A stretch of DNA of 48,577 nt, taken from Bacteroides sp. Lineage in GTDB: Bacteria > Bacteroidota > Bacteroidia > Bacteroidales > Bacteroidaceae. Numbering within the stretch: position 1 is the first letter of the stretch; every line of letters starts with the position of its first letter. Under the pieces are notes generated by a model. It was not told the DNA's origin and made no database searches. It saw nothing but the letters and a program-made list of their open reading frames with translations. The stretch lies in assembly GCA_017472925.1 (NCBI GenBank), contig JAFUNS010000005.1, forward strand, positions 1-48,577, given 5' to 3'. Made by a program: the position numbers and the translations under genes. Positions 15,923-22,931 of the stretch are shown piece after piece.

Positions 15923-16510
15923 CTATTCCTTGACAAAATAAGTGCCGAGGTTCATAATCCAACTGCCTACAGCATTTCCAAGAATCATCACCCCGATAAG
16001 CAGGAAGGTGCGAGGTTCCCATGCATTAGCCAAGGTGAAATAGCACATGTTGGCAATGCTATGCTCAAATCCGCTCAAGATAAAGATTACCACCGGGAGG
16101 ATGACAAACAACCACGAACGGCTCTTCTTGTACGAATCAACCGCCAGATACATCATCACCCCACAAGCGATGGAGAGGATAAAGAGACTGGGGATAGAAT
16201 CGTTCAACTTGGTCGATACTACACTGCTTACACTCTCTGCGATAGGAAGTCGGGTGAGTTGGATGACGGTTCCTATGATATAGGTTCCCACAAAATTACC
16301 TAAGATAGTCAATAGAATGTTTACAATACCTACTTGACGGATATAGCCTATCTTGCCTGTAAACAGATACAATTCACGACATACGATGGTTAATAGTCCG
16401 AACGAGAAGAGCAAGGCGCCCACCATTTTGTTGGGACACATCAGGTAGATGATGCATCCGAAAGCTATCATGAATCCTGATAGAATTGCTTTTATAAATA
16501 CTCCGTACAT
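15923..16510 (-). CDS. Compact formate/nitrite transporter (FNT) family channel
   Basis: 195 residues with six predicted membrane segments (about 6-24, 30-47, 62-82, 107-126, 134-152, 174-190). Family hallmarks are GALLFSFGLLTIVCRELYLF (FocA-like helix 2) and SGFEHSIANMCYF, which carries the central His of FNT channels, followed by the GNAVGS turn. FNT proteins form pentamers passing formate, nitrite, lactate or hydrosulfide. At 195 residues it is much shorter than the 270-290 of FocA, because loops and both termini are trimmed, but all six helices are present. Its ATG lies 4 nt after the yoeB stop, so it appears to be the third gene of the toxin-antitoxin operon. Substrate unknown; formate from pyruvate formate-lyase would be the default guess. 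Confidence 0.88.
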   Translation of the reverse strand: MYGVFIKAILSGFMIAFGCIIYLMCPNKMVGALLFSFGLLTIVCRELYLFTGKIGYIRQVGIVNILLTILGNFVGTYIIGTVIQLTRLPIAESVSSVVSTKLNDSIPSLFILSIACGVMMYLAVDSYKKSRSWLFVILPVVIFILSGFEHSIANMCYFTLANAWEPRTFLLIGVMILGNAVGSWIMNLGTYFVKE

Positions 16511-16514
16511 AATT

Positions 16515-16787
16515 TTATTTCTTGGGATAGTGGTATCTCATAGAGAATATATAAACTGTTATGATATTTTCATTTACTGAATAAATCAATCGGTGCTCAG
16601 AATTGATTCTTCTTGACCATTTTCCAGCTAAATCATATTTTAACGGTTCTGGTTTTCCTATTCCTGTATATGGGTGTTCCATAATATCTTTCAACAAAGC
16701 GGTAATCCTGTTCATTATGGCTTTGTTTCCCGATTTCTTCCAATAATCACGGTCTTTTTGAGCTTGCTCTAGCAAGATTATTTCCAT
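16515..16787 (-). CDS. yoeB: YoeB-family mRNA interferase toxin
   Basis: 90-residue RelE-superfamily toxin that cleaves mRNA in the ribosomal A site. The conserved parts are all present: GIGKPEPLKYDLAGKWSRRI with the catalytic Glu region, HRLIYSV with the Arg, and the C-terminal RYHY holding the His-Tyr pair, followed here by PKK. Length is normal for YoeB (about 84-90). It overlaps the yefM end by 10 bp, consistent with coupled translation, and is followed after 4 nt by the FNT channel gene. The key residues are intact, so the toxin is probably functional. Confidence 0.95.
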   Translation of the reverse strand: MEIILLEQAQKDRDYWKKSGNKAIMNRITALLKDIMEHPYTGIGKPEPLKYDLAGKWSRRINSEHRLIYSVNENIITVYIFSMRYHYPKK

Positions 16788-17038
16788 AAATCGTCTATAT
16801 CAACCTTGATTCCTTTATCATTTTTTATATCATCATCACCCTTGCGAATAGCTTCCATTGTTTCGGGAGAAGACATGATATATTCTGTCTCTTTCAGAGA
16901 ATTGTATTCTTCCAAAGAAATAAGTACCACTCCAGTGTCTTTACCACGATTGATAATAACGGTATCGCAATCATCAATTACGGCATCCATGTAGCTTTTC
17001 AAATTGGTTCTGAAATCTGTATAATTGGCTGTCCTCAT
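16778..17038 (-). CDS. yefM: YefM/Phd-family antitoxin
   Basis: 86 residues. The N-terminal Phd/YefM DNA-binding fold starts MRTANYTDFRTNLKSYMDAV and contains VIINRGKDTGVVLISLEEYNSLKE, the hallmark of the family. The acidic, probably disordered C terminus (DDDIKNDKGIKVDIDDLW) would wrap and inhibit YoeB. It should also repress its own promoter together with YoeB; a matching operator lies directly upstream at 17070-17087. First gene of the yefM-yoeB-FNT unit. Confidence 0.95.
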   Translation of the reverse strand: MRTANYTDFRTNLKSYMDAVIDDCDTVIINRGKDTGVVLISLEEYNSLKETEYIMSSPETMEAIRKGDDDIKNDKGIKVDIDDLWK

Positions 17039-17061
17039 ATTATTCTCTTATTAATATAGTG

Positions 17062-17093
17062 CAAATATATGTACTTAATTGCGTACGTGCAAA
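17062..17093 (-). promoter_or_regulatory. Promoter of the yefM-yoeB-FNT operon
   Basis: On the minus strand TTTG (17090-17093) is followed after 20 bp by TATATTTG (17062-17069), a near-perfect Bacteroides -33/-7 pair. The predicted start is about 20 nt before the yefM ATG. Confidence 0.75.
17070..17087 (-). promoter_or_regulatory. Putative YefM-YoeB operator between -33 and -7
   Basis: Two GTAC cores (in TGTACT at 17070-17075 and CGTACG at 17082-17087) have centres exactly 12 bp apart and form the near-palindrome GTACTTAATTGCGTAC. E. coli YefM-YoeB uses paired TGTACA motifs with, as I recall, the same 12-bp spacing. Position inside the promoter spacer fits autorepression. Confidence 0.6.
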
Positions 17094-17229
17094 TGTTATT
17101 AGTAAAAAATAGCAAACTATAAGTTGCCACTCCGTCAAGACATCATCGAATTTACTGCTTGACCAAAAGTTATTTTTACGAGTCAATTTAATAAATCGTC
17201 ATTTTAGTTTTGGGGACATTCAAAATCGT

Positions 17230-17237
17230 TATCTTTG
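17230..17237 (+). promoter_or_regulatory. Putative -7 element for the small membrane protein gene
   Basis: TATCTTTG fits TAnnTTTG, with TTTTGG 17 bp upstream (17208-17213 region), slightly short of the normal spacing. The ATG follows after about 30 nt. Confidence 0.45.
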
Positions 17238-17268
17238 TGAAAGTATTGTAAACCAAAAGCAATGAAGT

Positions 17269-17817
17269 ATGATTATTCAAAGATTTACCAGATTAGCAAC
17301 AAATCTACTTGAAAAGTATTATGAACAACGTCTTAAAATAAATGATAAAGAAATTGTTTATACTGGAAATAGAGGTGCCATATTCTTTATTTCCCTTTTA
17401 GGCGGTTGTCTTGCTTTAATTGTATACTTGGGTTGTAAATTATCAGGTACAACAGATTTGATTGTTTTGGCTGTAGCAGGAATAATTCTTACCTTGTTTG
17501 TGTTATATTCGTATACATTTCTTGGGTCGAAAATTACCTTGAATCCCCAATCTATTACTCTAAAAGGTCCTGTAAAGACATTCGAAGATAATTTCTGGAG
17601 TCAGCTAAAGATTGTTTTTAGAGAGAGTTTGATAGCTAATCGAACGGTGGAAATGTCGTGGAATGAAATAGATAAGATAGCCAGATGTGACAATGGATTA
17701 TATTTTTATACAAAATCCGGACATCGTTTTTTTTTCAGCATTGTATTTTTTAACGTTAAGATTGTCCCAATGATCAAGAAATATAAAGATGTTCAGGATG
17801 TATTTAGATGGATCTAA
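17269..17817 (+). CDS. Hypothetical protein with two membrane helices and a PH-like tail
   Basis: 182 residues that I do not recognise as a named family. Two strongly hydrophobic segments at about 35-58 and 63-88 form a hairpin. The remainder (about 90-182) is soluble and beta-rich (SKITLNPQSITLKGP; GLYFYTKSGHRFFFSIVFFN), resembling bacterial PH-like or YcxB-like membrane-associated domains, with a C-terminal helix. Low-GC, Lys/Ile-rich coding sequence compared with its neighbours could mean recent acquisition together with the adjacent toxin-antitoxin unit. Monocistronic, with its own -7 element. Confidence 0.7.
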   Translation: MIIQRFTRLATNLLEKYYEQRLKINDKEIVYTGNRGAIFFISLLGGCLALIVYLGCKLSGTTDLIVLAVAGIILTLFVLYSYTFLGSKITLNPQSITLKGPVKTFEDNFWSQLKIVFRESLIANRTVEMSWNEIDKIARCDNGLYFYTKSGHRFFFSIVFFNVKIVPMIKKYKDVQDVFRWI

Positions 17818-17891
17818 TAATCAGGTTGACTTCTTGGTTGACTTTTCGCGTCAACCACAGCGTCAGCCACCATATTTTTCGATGAAAAGGG

Positions 17892-17932
17892 CAAAAAAGA
17901 AAAAGCATCGACAATCGTTGGATTATCAATGC
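17892..17932 (-). terminator. Intrinsic terminator of tRNA-Pro
   Basis: On the minus strand GCATTGATAATC and GATTGTCGATGC pair along 12 positions (two G-T pairs) with a 4-nt loop, followed by TTTTTCTTTTTT. It starts 11 nt after the tRNA 3' end. Confidence 0.75.
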
Positions 17933-17943
17933 CTTTCTTGAAG

Positions 17944-18018
17944 TCGGGATGACTGGATTCGAACCAGCGACCTCGCGCCCCCCAGACGTGTACTCTAACC
18001 GGACTGAGCTACATCCCG
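17944..18018 (-). tRNA. tRNA-Pro (anticodon GGG)
   Basis: 75 nt on the minus strand. The acceptor arms CGGGATG and CATCCCG pair fully with discriminator A; the D arm is GCTC/GAGT; the anticodon loop is CTGGGGG with anticodon GGG at 17981-17983; the T arm is GCTGG TTCGAAT CCAGT. The CCA end is not encoded (CTT follows). One A-C mismatch appears in the anticodon stem (CACGT against GCGCG). Confidence 0.92.
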
Positions 18019-18132
18019 AATTGCGTGTGCAAAGGTACGTTTTATTTTTGAATCTGCAACACTTTGGACGATTTTTCTTTCAAATGGACAATATTGTTAG
18101 CGAAATGAGTAAGGGGATATGCAATAAAATCC

Positions 18133-18140
18133 TATATTTG
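18133..18140 (+). promoter_or_regulatory. Putative -7 element for the glycyl radical enzyme operon
   Basis: TATATTTG fits TAnnTTTG and lies 44 nt before the ATG at 18185. No TTG sits at the expected -33 distance, so an activator or another sigma factor could be involved. Confidence 0.5.
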
Positions 18141-18184
18141 CATGATTAAATTAAAGAATGTTGTTAACTAATTATTGAATAAAT

Positions 18185-20626
18185 ATGGAAGAAATGAAAA
18201 CTGCTCATCGTGCAGCTAACAGCAAGATGAATTTTGCACTCAAATATCCCGAAAATGAAGGGGGTATGAACGATCGTATCAAGCGTTTGCGTCAGCAGAG
18301 TGTAGAAACTCCTACTACTTTGACTATTGAACGTGCACTCATCGAAACGGCTTTCTATAAGGAAAACTACGGAAAGTATCCTAATGCCGTATTGCGTGCC
18401 ATGAATTTCTTGGAAATCTGCAAGAAGAAGACTATCTACATTGGCGACGATGAACTGATTGTGGCCGAAAGAGGACCCAAGCCCAAGGCGGTGCCTACTT
18501 TCCCTGAATTGACTTGCCATACCGTAGAAGACTTGCATACACTGAATACCCGTGAATTGCAACCTTATTTCATTTCACAAGAAGATATCGATACTTATGA
18601 ACGCGAAGTCATCCCTTACTGGGAAGGACGTACTCAGCGTGAACGTATCTTTAACCATGTATCCGAAGAATGGCGAGAAGCTTATCACGCCGGTGTGTTT
18701 ACCGAATTTATGGAACAGCGTGCTGCCGGTCATACAACCATGGACGGAAAACTCTATGTGCGTGGCTTGTTGGATGTAAAGAAGTTGATTCAAGAACAAT
18801 TGGATAAATTGGATTTCATCAACGATCCCGAAGCTACCGACAAACAGGAAGAACTCCGTGCGATGGACATCTCTTGTGATGCTGCCATTGTTTTTGCAGA
18901 ACGTCATGCAGAATTGGCTGAAAAGATGGCTGCAGAAGAAACCAATCCGCAACGCAAGGCCGAATTGGAAAAGATTGCCGATGTATGTCGTTGGGTACCG
19001 GCTCATGCTCCTCGCGATTTGCATGAAGCCATCCAGATGTACTGGTTTGTACACTTGGGTACTGTAACCGAATTGAACGGTTGGGACAGTATGAACCCGG
19101 GACACATTGACCAGCACTTGTGGCCGTTCTATCAGAAAGGCATTGCTGATGGTACATTGACCCGTGAAAAGGCTAAGGAATTGCTTTCTTGTCTTTGGAT
19201 TAAGTTCAACAATCAGCCGGCTCCTCCGAAGGTAGGTATTACTGCCCTTGAATCGGGTACATATAATGACTTTACCAATATCAACATCGGTGGTGTAACC
19301 CGCGATGGTAAGGATGGTAGTAACGAACTTTCATTCATCATCCTTGAAATTCAAGAAGAATTGCACGAATTGCAACCGGGTCTTTCTATTCACGTAGCTG
19401 AAGTAACACCAGATGAATTTGTGAAGGCCGGTTGTCGTGTTATCCGTCAAGGACATGGTTATCCTTCGGTATTCAACCCTGATTGCTATGTACAGGAATT
19501 GGTAAACCAAGGAAAGAGTCTGGAAGATGCTCGCGAAGGTGGTTGCTCAGGATGTATCGAAGTAGGTGCATTCGGTAAGGAAGCTTATGTATTGACCGGT
19601 TACTTGAATACTCCGAAGATTCTGGAAATTACCTTGAACAATGGTTGGGATCCGAACTCAGGCAAGAAACTTGGTTTGGAAACTGGTGACCCACGTACCT
19701 TTACATCGTATGAACAATTGTATGAAGCATATCACAAGCAGATGTTGCATTTTGTGAACTTGAAATTGTCGGTAAACAACTACATTGAACGTATGTTTGC
19801 GCTTTATGCACCGGCTACTTTCTTGTCACTCTTCATCGACGATTGTATCACTAAGGGTAAGGACTATTACAATGGTGGTGCCCGATATAATACTACCTAT
19901 ATTCAATGTACCGGTTTGGGAACTACTACCGACTGCTTCGCTACCATCAAGAAGCATGTGTTTGAAGACAAACGATATACCATGGATGAGTTGCTGACAG
20001 CTGTAGCAGCCAACTTTGAAGGCCACGAAAAGATGCGTCAGTACATCATGAATCGTACTCCGTTCTTTGGTAACGATGATGAATATGCTGATACCATTGC
20101 TGTGAAGGTATACGAAGACTTGGTGAAGGCTATCAAGGGACATCCTAATACTCGTGGTGGTGAAACTCAGTTGAACATGTTGTCAACAACTTGCCACAAC
20201 TACTTCGGTAGCGTTTGTCATGCTACACCAAACGGACGTTTGGCACACTTCGCTATTTCCGACGGTACTTCTCCGGCTCACGGTGCTGATACTAATGGAC
20301 CTACTTCGGTTATCAAATCATTGGGTAAACTTGACCAAACTCAGTCAGGTGGTACTTTGTTGAACATGCGTTTCATCCCTGCATTGCTCAAGCGTGAAGA
20401 AGACCTCGACAAATTGGTATCATTGATCCGTGCTTATTTCAAGATGGGCGGTCACCATGTACAGTTCAACATTGTCGATACTCAGACTTTGCTTGATGCA
20501 CAGAAGAAGCCGGAAGATTATAAGGACTTGTTGGTGCGCGTTGCCGGTTATTCGGACTATTTCAATGATATGACCGAACAACTTCAGAATGAAATCATTG
20601 CACGTACAGAAAACGAAGAATTTTAA
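18185..20626 (+). CDS. hypD: Glycyl radical enzyme, probable trans-4-hydroxy-L-proline dehydratase
   Basis: 813 residues. The thiyl-radical site is GGCSGCIEVGAFGKEAY, with Cys457 and Glu459; the glycyl radical site is RVAGYSDYF, with Gly788. The Cys-to-Gly spacing of 331 equals that of the Clostridioides HypD as I remember it (Cys434/Gly765). Shared blocks such as FNNQPAPPKVGIT, GGARYNT, FEGHEKMRQYI and GGHHVQFNIVD support that subgroup; the C-x-E motif excludes classical pyruvate formate-lyase (CC). HypD dehydrates trans-4-hydroxyproline to pyrroline-5-carboxylate, which ProC then reduces to proline. No proC is nearby. The N terminus is about 23 residues longer than HypD; an internal Met at residue 28 is an alternative start. 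Cys454 beside the active site is unusual. The activase gene starts 2 nt downstream. Alternative: another C-x-E dehydratase such as a glycerol/propanediol type. Confidence 0.75.
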   Translation: MEEMKTAHRAANSKMNFALKYPENEGGMNDRIKRLRQQSVETPTTLTIERALIETAFYKENYGKYPNAVLRAMNFLEICKKKTIYIGDDELIVAERGPKPKAVPTFPELTCHTVEDLHTLNTRELQPYFISQEDIDTYEREVIPYWEGRTQRERIFNHVSEEWREAYHAGVFTEFMEQRAAGHTTMDGKLYVRGLLDVKKLIQEQLDKLDFINDPEATDKQEELRAMDISCDAAIVFAERHAELAEKMAAEETNPQRKAELEKIADVCRWVPAHAPRDLHEAIQMYWFVHLGTVTELNGWDSMNPGHIDQHLWPFYQKGIADGTLTREKAKELLSCLWIKFNNQPAPPKVGITALESGTYNDFTNINIGGVTRDGKDGSNELSFIILEIQEELHELQPGLSIHVAEVTPDEFVKAGCRVIRQGHGYPSVFNPDCYVQELVNQGKSLEDAREGGCSGCIEVGAFGKEAYVLTGYLNTPKILEITLNNGWDPNSGKKLGLETGDPRTFTSYEQLYEAYHKQMLHFVNLKLSVNNYIERMFALYAPATFLSLFIDDCITKGKDYYNGGARYNTTYIQCTGLGTTTDCFATIKKHVFEDKRYTMDELLTAVAANFEGHEKMRQYIMNRTPFFGNDDEYADTIAVKVYEDLVKAIKGHPNTRGGETQLNMLSTTCHNYFGSVCHATPNGRLAHFAISDGTSPAHGADTNGPTSVIKSLGKLDQTQSGGTLLNMRFIPALLKREEDLDKLVSLIRAYFKMGGHHVQFNIVDTQTLLDAQKKPEDYKDLLVRVAGYSDYFNDMTEQLQNEIIARTENEEF

Positions 20627-20628
20627 GC

Positions 20629-21531
20629 ATGTATATCTTTGATATTAAACGTTTTGCCATTAATGACGGACCGGGTATCCGTGTAACCTTGTTTATGAAA
20701 GGGTGTCCGCTCCGTTGTGTGTGGTGTCATAATCCGGAAGGACTGGAAAGCCGTCAGCAGAGGATGTATGTCAAGAAGAAATGCATCGGTTGCCAGACGT
20801 GTGTAGAAACTTGTCCGCAACATGGATTGGTGTTGACGCCTGATGGCATCAAACAAACGGCTGAGTGTACCCATTGTGGCAAGTGCGTAGAGGAATGTCC
20901 TACTTTGGCTATGGAAATGGCTGGTAAGGCGTATTCCATGGAGGAATTGATGAAGTTGGTGGAAAAAGACCGATTGGTGATGGAAACCAGTGGGGGTGGA
21001 GTGACCTTGTGTGGGGGTGAACCATTGATGCATCCTGATTATCTGGTGGAAATATTGGAAGAATTGGGTCGTCGTAACTTGCATCGTACGGTAGATACTA
21101 CGCTTTATGCCTCGGAAGCTACTGTGGAAAAGGTGTTGCCTCATACTGACCTTTTTATGGTGGACATGAAGCACATGAACAGTGAGTTGCATCAGAAGTA
21201 TACGGGTGTACCTAACGAACCAATACTTAGAAACATTCGTATGATTGCTGAAAAGGGTGCCCGTTATTGGATTCGTATCCCTTTGATTGAAGGGGTAAAT
21301 GCCGATGAGGAAAATATCCGTCAGTGCATTGCGTTCCTAAAGGAACTGCCTACTTCTCCCGAAATGGTGAATATCTTGCCTTATCATGATATAGGTATAG
21401 GTAAGCACAAACGTTTGGGTACGGATTATAATCCGGATGAGTTGGTAATGTCTACCCCTTCGCAAGAATGGCAAGACCATTGTGTGGAACTATTCCAATC
21501 GAACGGATTTGACTGTAAGATTGGAGGTTGA
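20629..21531 (+). CDS. Glycyl radical enzyme-activating protein (radical SAM)
   Basis: 300 residues. The radical-SAM motif CPLRCVWC follows GPGIRVTLFMKG near residue 20-30 and binds the catalytic 4Fe-4S cluster plus S-adenosylmethionine. An inserted ferredoxin-like segment has two Cys-rich clusters (CIGCQTCVETCP and CTHCGKCVEECP), typical of activases for HypD/glycerol-dehydratase-type enzymes but absent from PflA. GGGVTLCGGEPLMHPDY is the GGE motif. It installs the glycyl radical on Gly788 of the preceding gene's product. The 2-nt gap implies translational coupling. Oxygen-sensitive, so functional only under anaerobiosis. Confidence 0.95.
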   Translation: MYIFDIKRFAINDGPGIRVTLFMKGCPLRCVWCHNPEGLESRQQRMYVKKKCIGCQTCVETCPQHGLVLTPDGIKQTAECTHCGKCVEECPTLAMEMAGKAYSMEELMKLVEKDRLVMETSGGGVTLCGGEPLMHPDYLVEILEELGRRNLHRTVDTTLYASEATVEKVLPHTDLFMVDMKHMNSELHQKYTGVPNEPILRNIRMIAEKGARYWIRIPLIEGVNADEENIRQCIAFLKELPTSPEMVNILPYHDIGIGKHKRLGTDYNPDELVMSTPSQEWQDHCVELFQSNGFDCKIGG

Positions 21532-21540
21532 TATTTTAAA

Positions 21541-21641
21541 GGCACGGATTACACGGATTAACACGGTTTAAGTGTGTGAAAACATTTCTTTATCCGTGAC
21601 GTGTTGTTGAGCAAAGCGAAAAAAAACGTGTAATCCGTGCC
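21541..21641. repeat. Palindromic repeat, GGCACGGATTACACGG type, copy 1
   Basis: GGCACGGATTACACG (21541-21555) pairs perfectly with CGTGTAATCCGTGCC (21627-21641). The interior right half contains extra sequence (GTTGTTGAGCAAAGCG) compared with the copy at 30939-31027. It lies between convergent activase and aroB genes. Confidence 0.8.
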
Positions 21642-21665
21642 TATATTAACAAGACACATTCGTTT

Positions 21666-22724
21666 TTATCCCATTGCTTCCCGATAAAAATCAAGCATTT
21701 CGAAAATCTCTTCTTTATTGGCCGATTGGTTGATTCGGATATCGCCAATTTCACCCATCAGCGTGAAGTTGATGATGCCCGCACTATTCTTCTTGTCGTG
21801 AGTCATGAATTCGTACAAGCGTTCGTATTGCTTGCAATCAAACGGCATAACTCCATAGTGCTCTTTGATGAAGCGTACCGTTTGGCGGAGCTTGTCTTGG
21901 GGAAATCCTACTTTGAGGTGTGAGAAATAAAGTTCACAGACAATACCCCATGCTACGGCATATCCATGAAGAACAGGATGATTGGTTTCCAATGCCAGAC
22001 TTTCGAAAGCATGGCCTACAGTGTGACCTAAATTCAAGGCCTTCCGTATACCTTTTTCAAAGGGGTCTTGCGCTACAATATCTTCCTTGATCTGTACCGA
22101 ATGAGCCACTAATGTTTGTAGGGCAGGATAATCAATACGGTTCATGTCGAAATTCAAAAGTTCTGCCCAATGTTCGGTAGTGCTGATGATGCCATGCTTC
22201 AGCATTTCGGCATATCCGGAGAGCAGATTATATGTATCGAGCGATTTCAGAAATTCGGTATCGATAAGAACAAATTCGGCCGGTGAGAAGACACCTATCT
22301 CATTCTTCAGTCCATTAAAGTTAATTCCTGTTTTTCCACCTACCGATGCATCGACCATGGCCAATAGGGTAGTGGGTATATTGATGTACTTGATTCCTCT
22401 CTTAAATGTAGAAGCGGCGAATCCACCTAAATCGGTTACCATACCTCCACCTAAATTGATAAGGAGTGAATGGCGGGTAGCTCCTTCATCACCTAAGGTT
22501 TTCCAGACTGTTGCCAGCGTTTCTAAAGTCTTGTTTACATCTTCGGCACCAATGCATATTTCGGTAGCATCTTTCATGCAATCAAATTGGGCAATGATTG
22601 GTAAACAGAGTCTTCGGGTATGTTCGTCGGTCAGGACAAACAATTTATCGTGTGGGCATTGGTTAATGGCTGCACTCAGATTCTCGTTCAGATTGTCACA
22701 AATAATCACTTGTTGTTTGCTCAT
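21666..22724 (-). CDS. aroB: 3-dehydroquinate synthase
   Basis: 352 residues, the family length. It converts DAHP to 3-dehydroquinate, the second step of the shikimate pathway, using NAD and a divalent metal. The NAD/substrate motif is LGGGMVTDLGGFAASTFKRG; PTTLLAMVDASVGGKTGINF is the conserved core; metal ligands lie in EMLKHGII, LGHTVGHAFE and LHGYAVAWG. Cytoplasmic. Monocistronic on the minus strand, convergent with the activase gene and separated from it by a palindromic repeat. Confidence 0.97.
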   Translation of the reverse strand: MSKQQVIICDNLNENLSAAINQCPHDKLFVLTDEHTRRLCLPIIAQFDCMKDATEICIGAEDVNKTLETLATVWKTLGDEGATRHSLLINLGGGMVTDLGGFAASTFKRGIKYINIPTTLLAMVDASVGGKTGINFNGLKNEIGVFSPAEFVLIDTEFLKSLDTYNLLSGYAEMLKHGIISTTEHWAELLNFDMNRIDYPALQTLVAHSVQIKEDIVAQDPFEKGIRKALNLGHTVGHAFESLALETNHPVLHGYAVAWGIVCELYFSHLKVGFPQDKLRQTVRFIKEHYGVMPFDCKQYERLYEFMTHDKKNSAGIINFTLMGEIGDIRINQSANKEEIFEMLDFYREAMG

Positions 22725-22742
22725 AATTCAAAAGTTTGGCTG

Positions 22743-22750
22743 CAAATTTA
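22743..22750 (-). promoter_or_regulatory. Putative -7 element of aroB
   Basis: TAAATTTG on the minus strand fits TAnnTTTG and lies 18 nt upstream of the aroB ATG. The -33 region is only T-rich. Confidence 0.45.
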
Positions 22751-22793
22751 CTAAAAATGTAAAAAGAAAAGACTTACTTGGTAAATAAATGCC

Positions 22794-22801
22794 TAATTTT
22801 G
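22794..22801 (+). promoter_or_regulatory. Putative -7 element of the outer-membrane barrel gene
   Basis: TAATTTTG fits TAnnTTTG and implies a leader of about 125 nt before the ATG at 22932. No well-placed TTG. The leader contains CTTTAAAC...TTTAAAG and GTCCAAAGGAC palindromes. Confidence 0.35.
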
Positions 22802-22931
22802 TAGTCAAAATCAGCGGATTGGTCGATTTATACAAAATTTAAGAAAATCCCGCTTTAAACTTTTTAATTTAAAGAGTGTCCAAAGGACGTTGACTAATTG
22901 ATTCATTGGTAAAAAGGATAGATTTATTATA

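Noticed and set aside
15923-20626. FNT channel and glycyl radical enzyme as a formate production/export pair
   Set aside because: The enzyme has the C-x-E dehydratase motif, not the CC of pyruvate formate-lyase. The two genes are on opposite strands and separated by unrelated genes, and the FNT gene belongs to the toxin-antitoxin unit.
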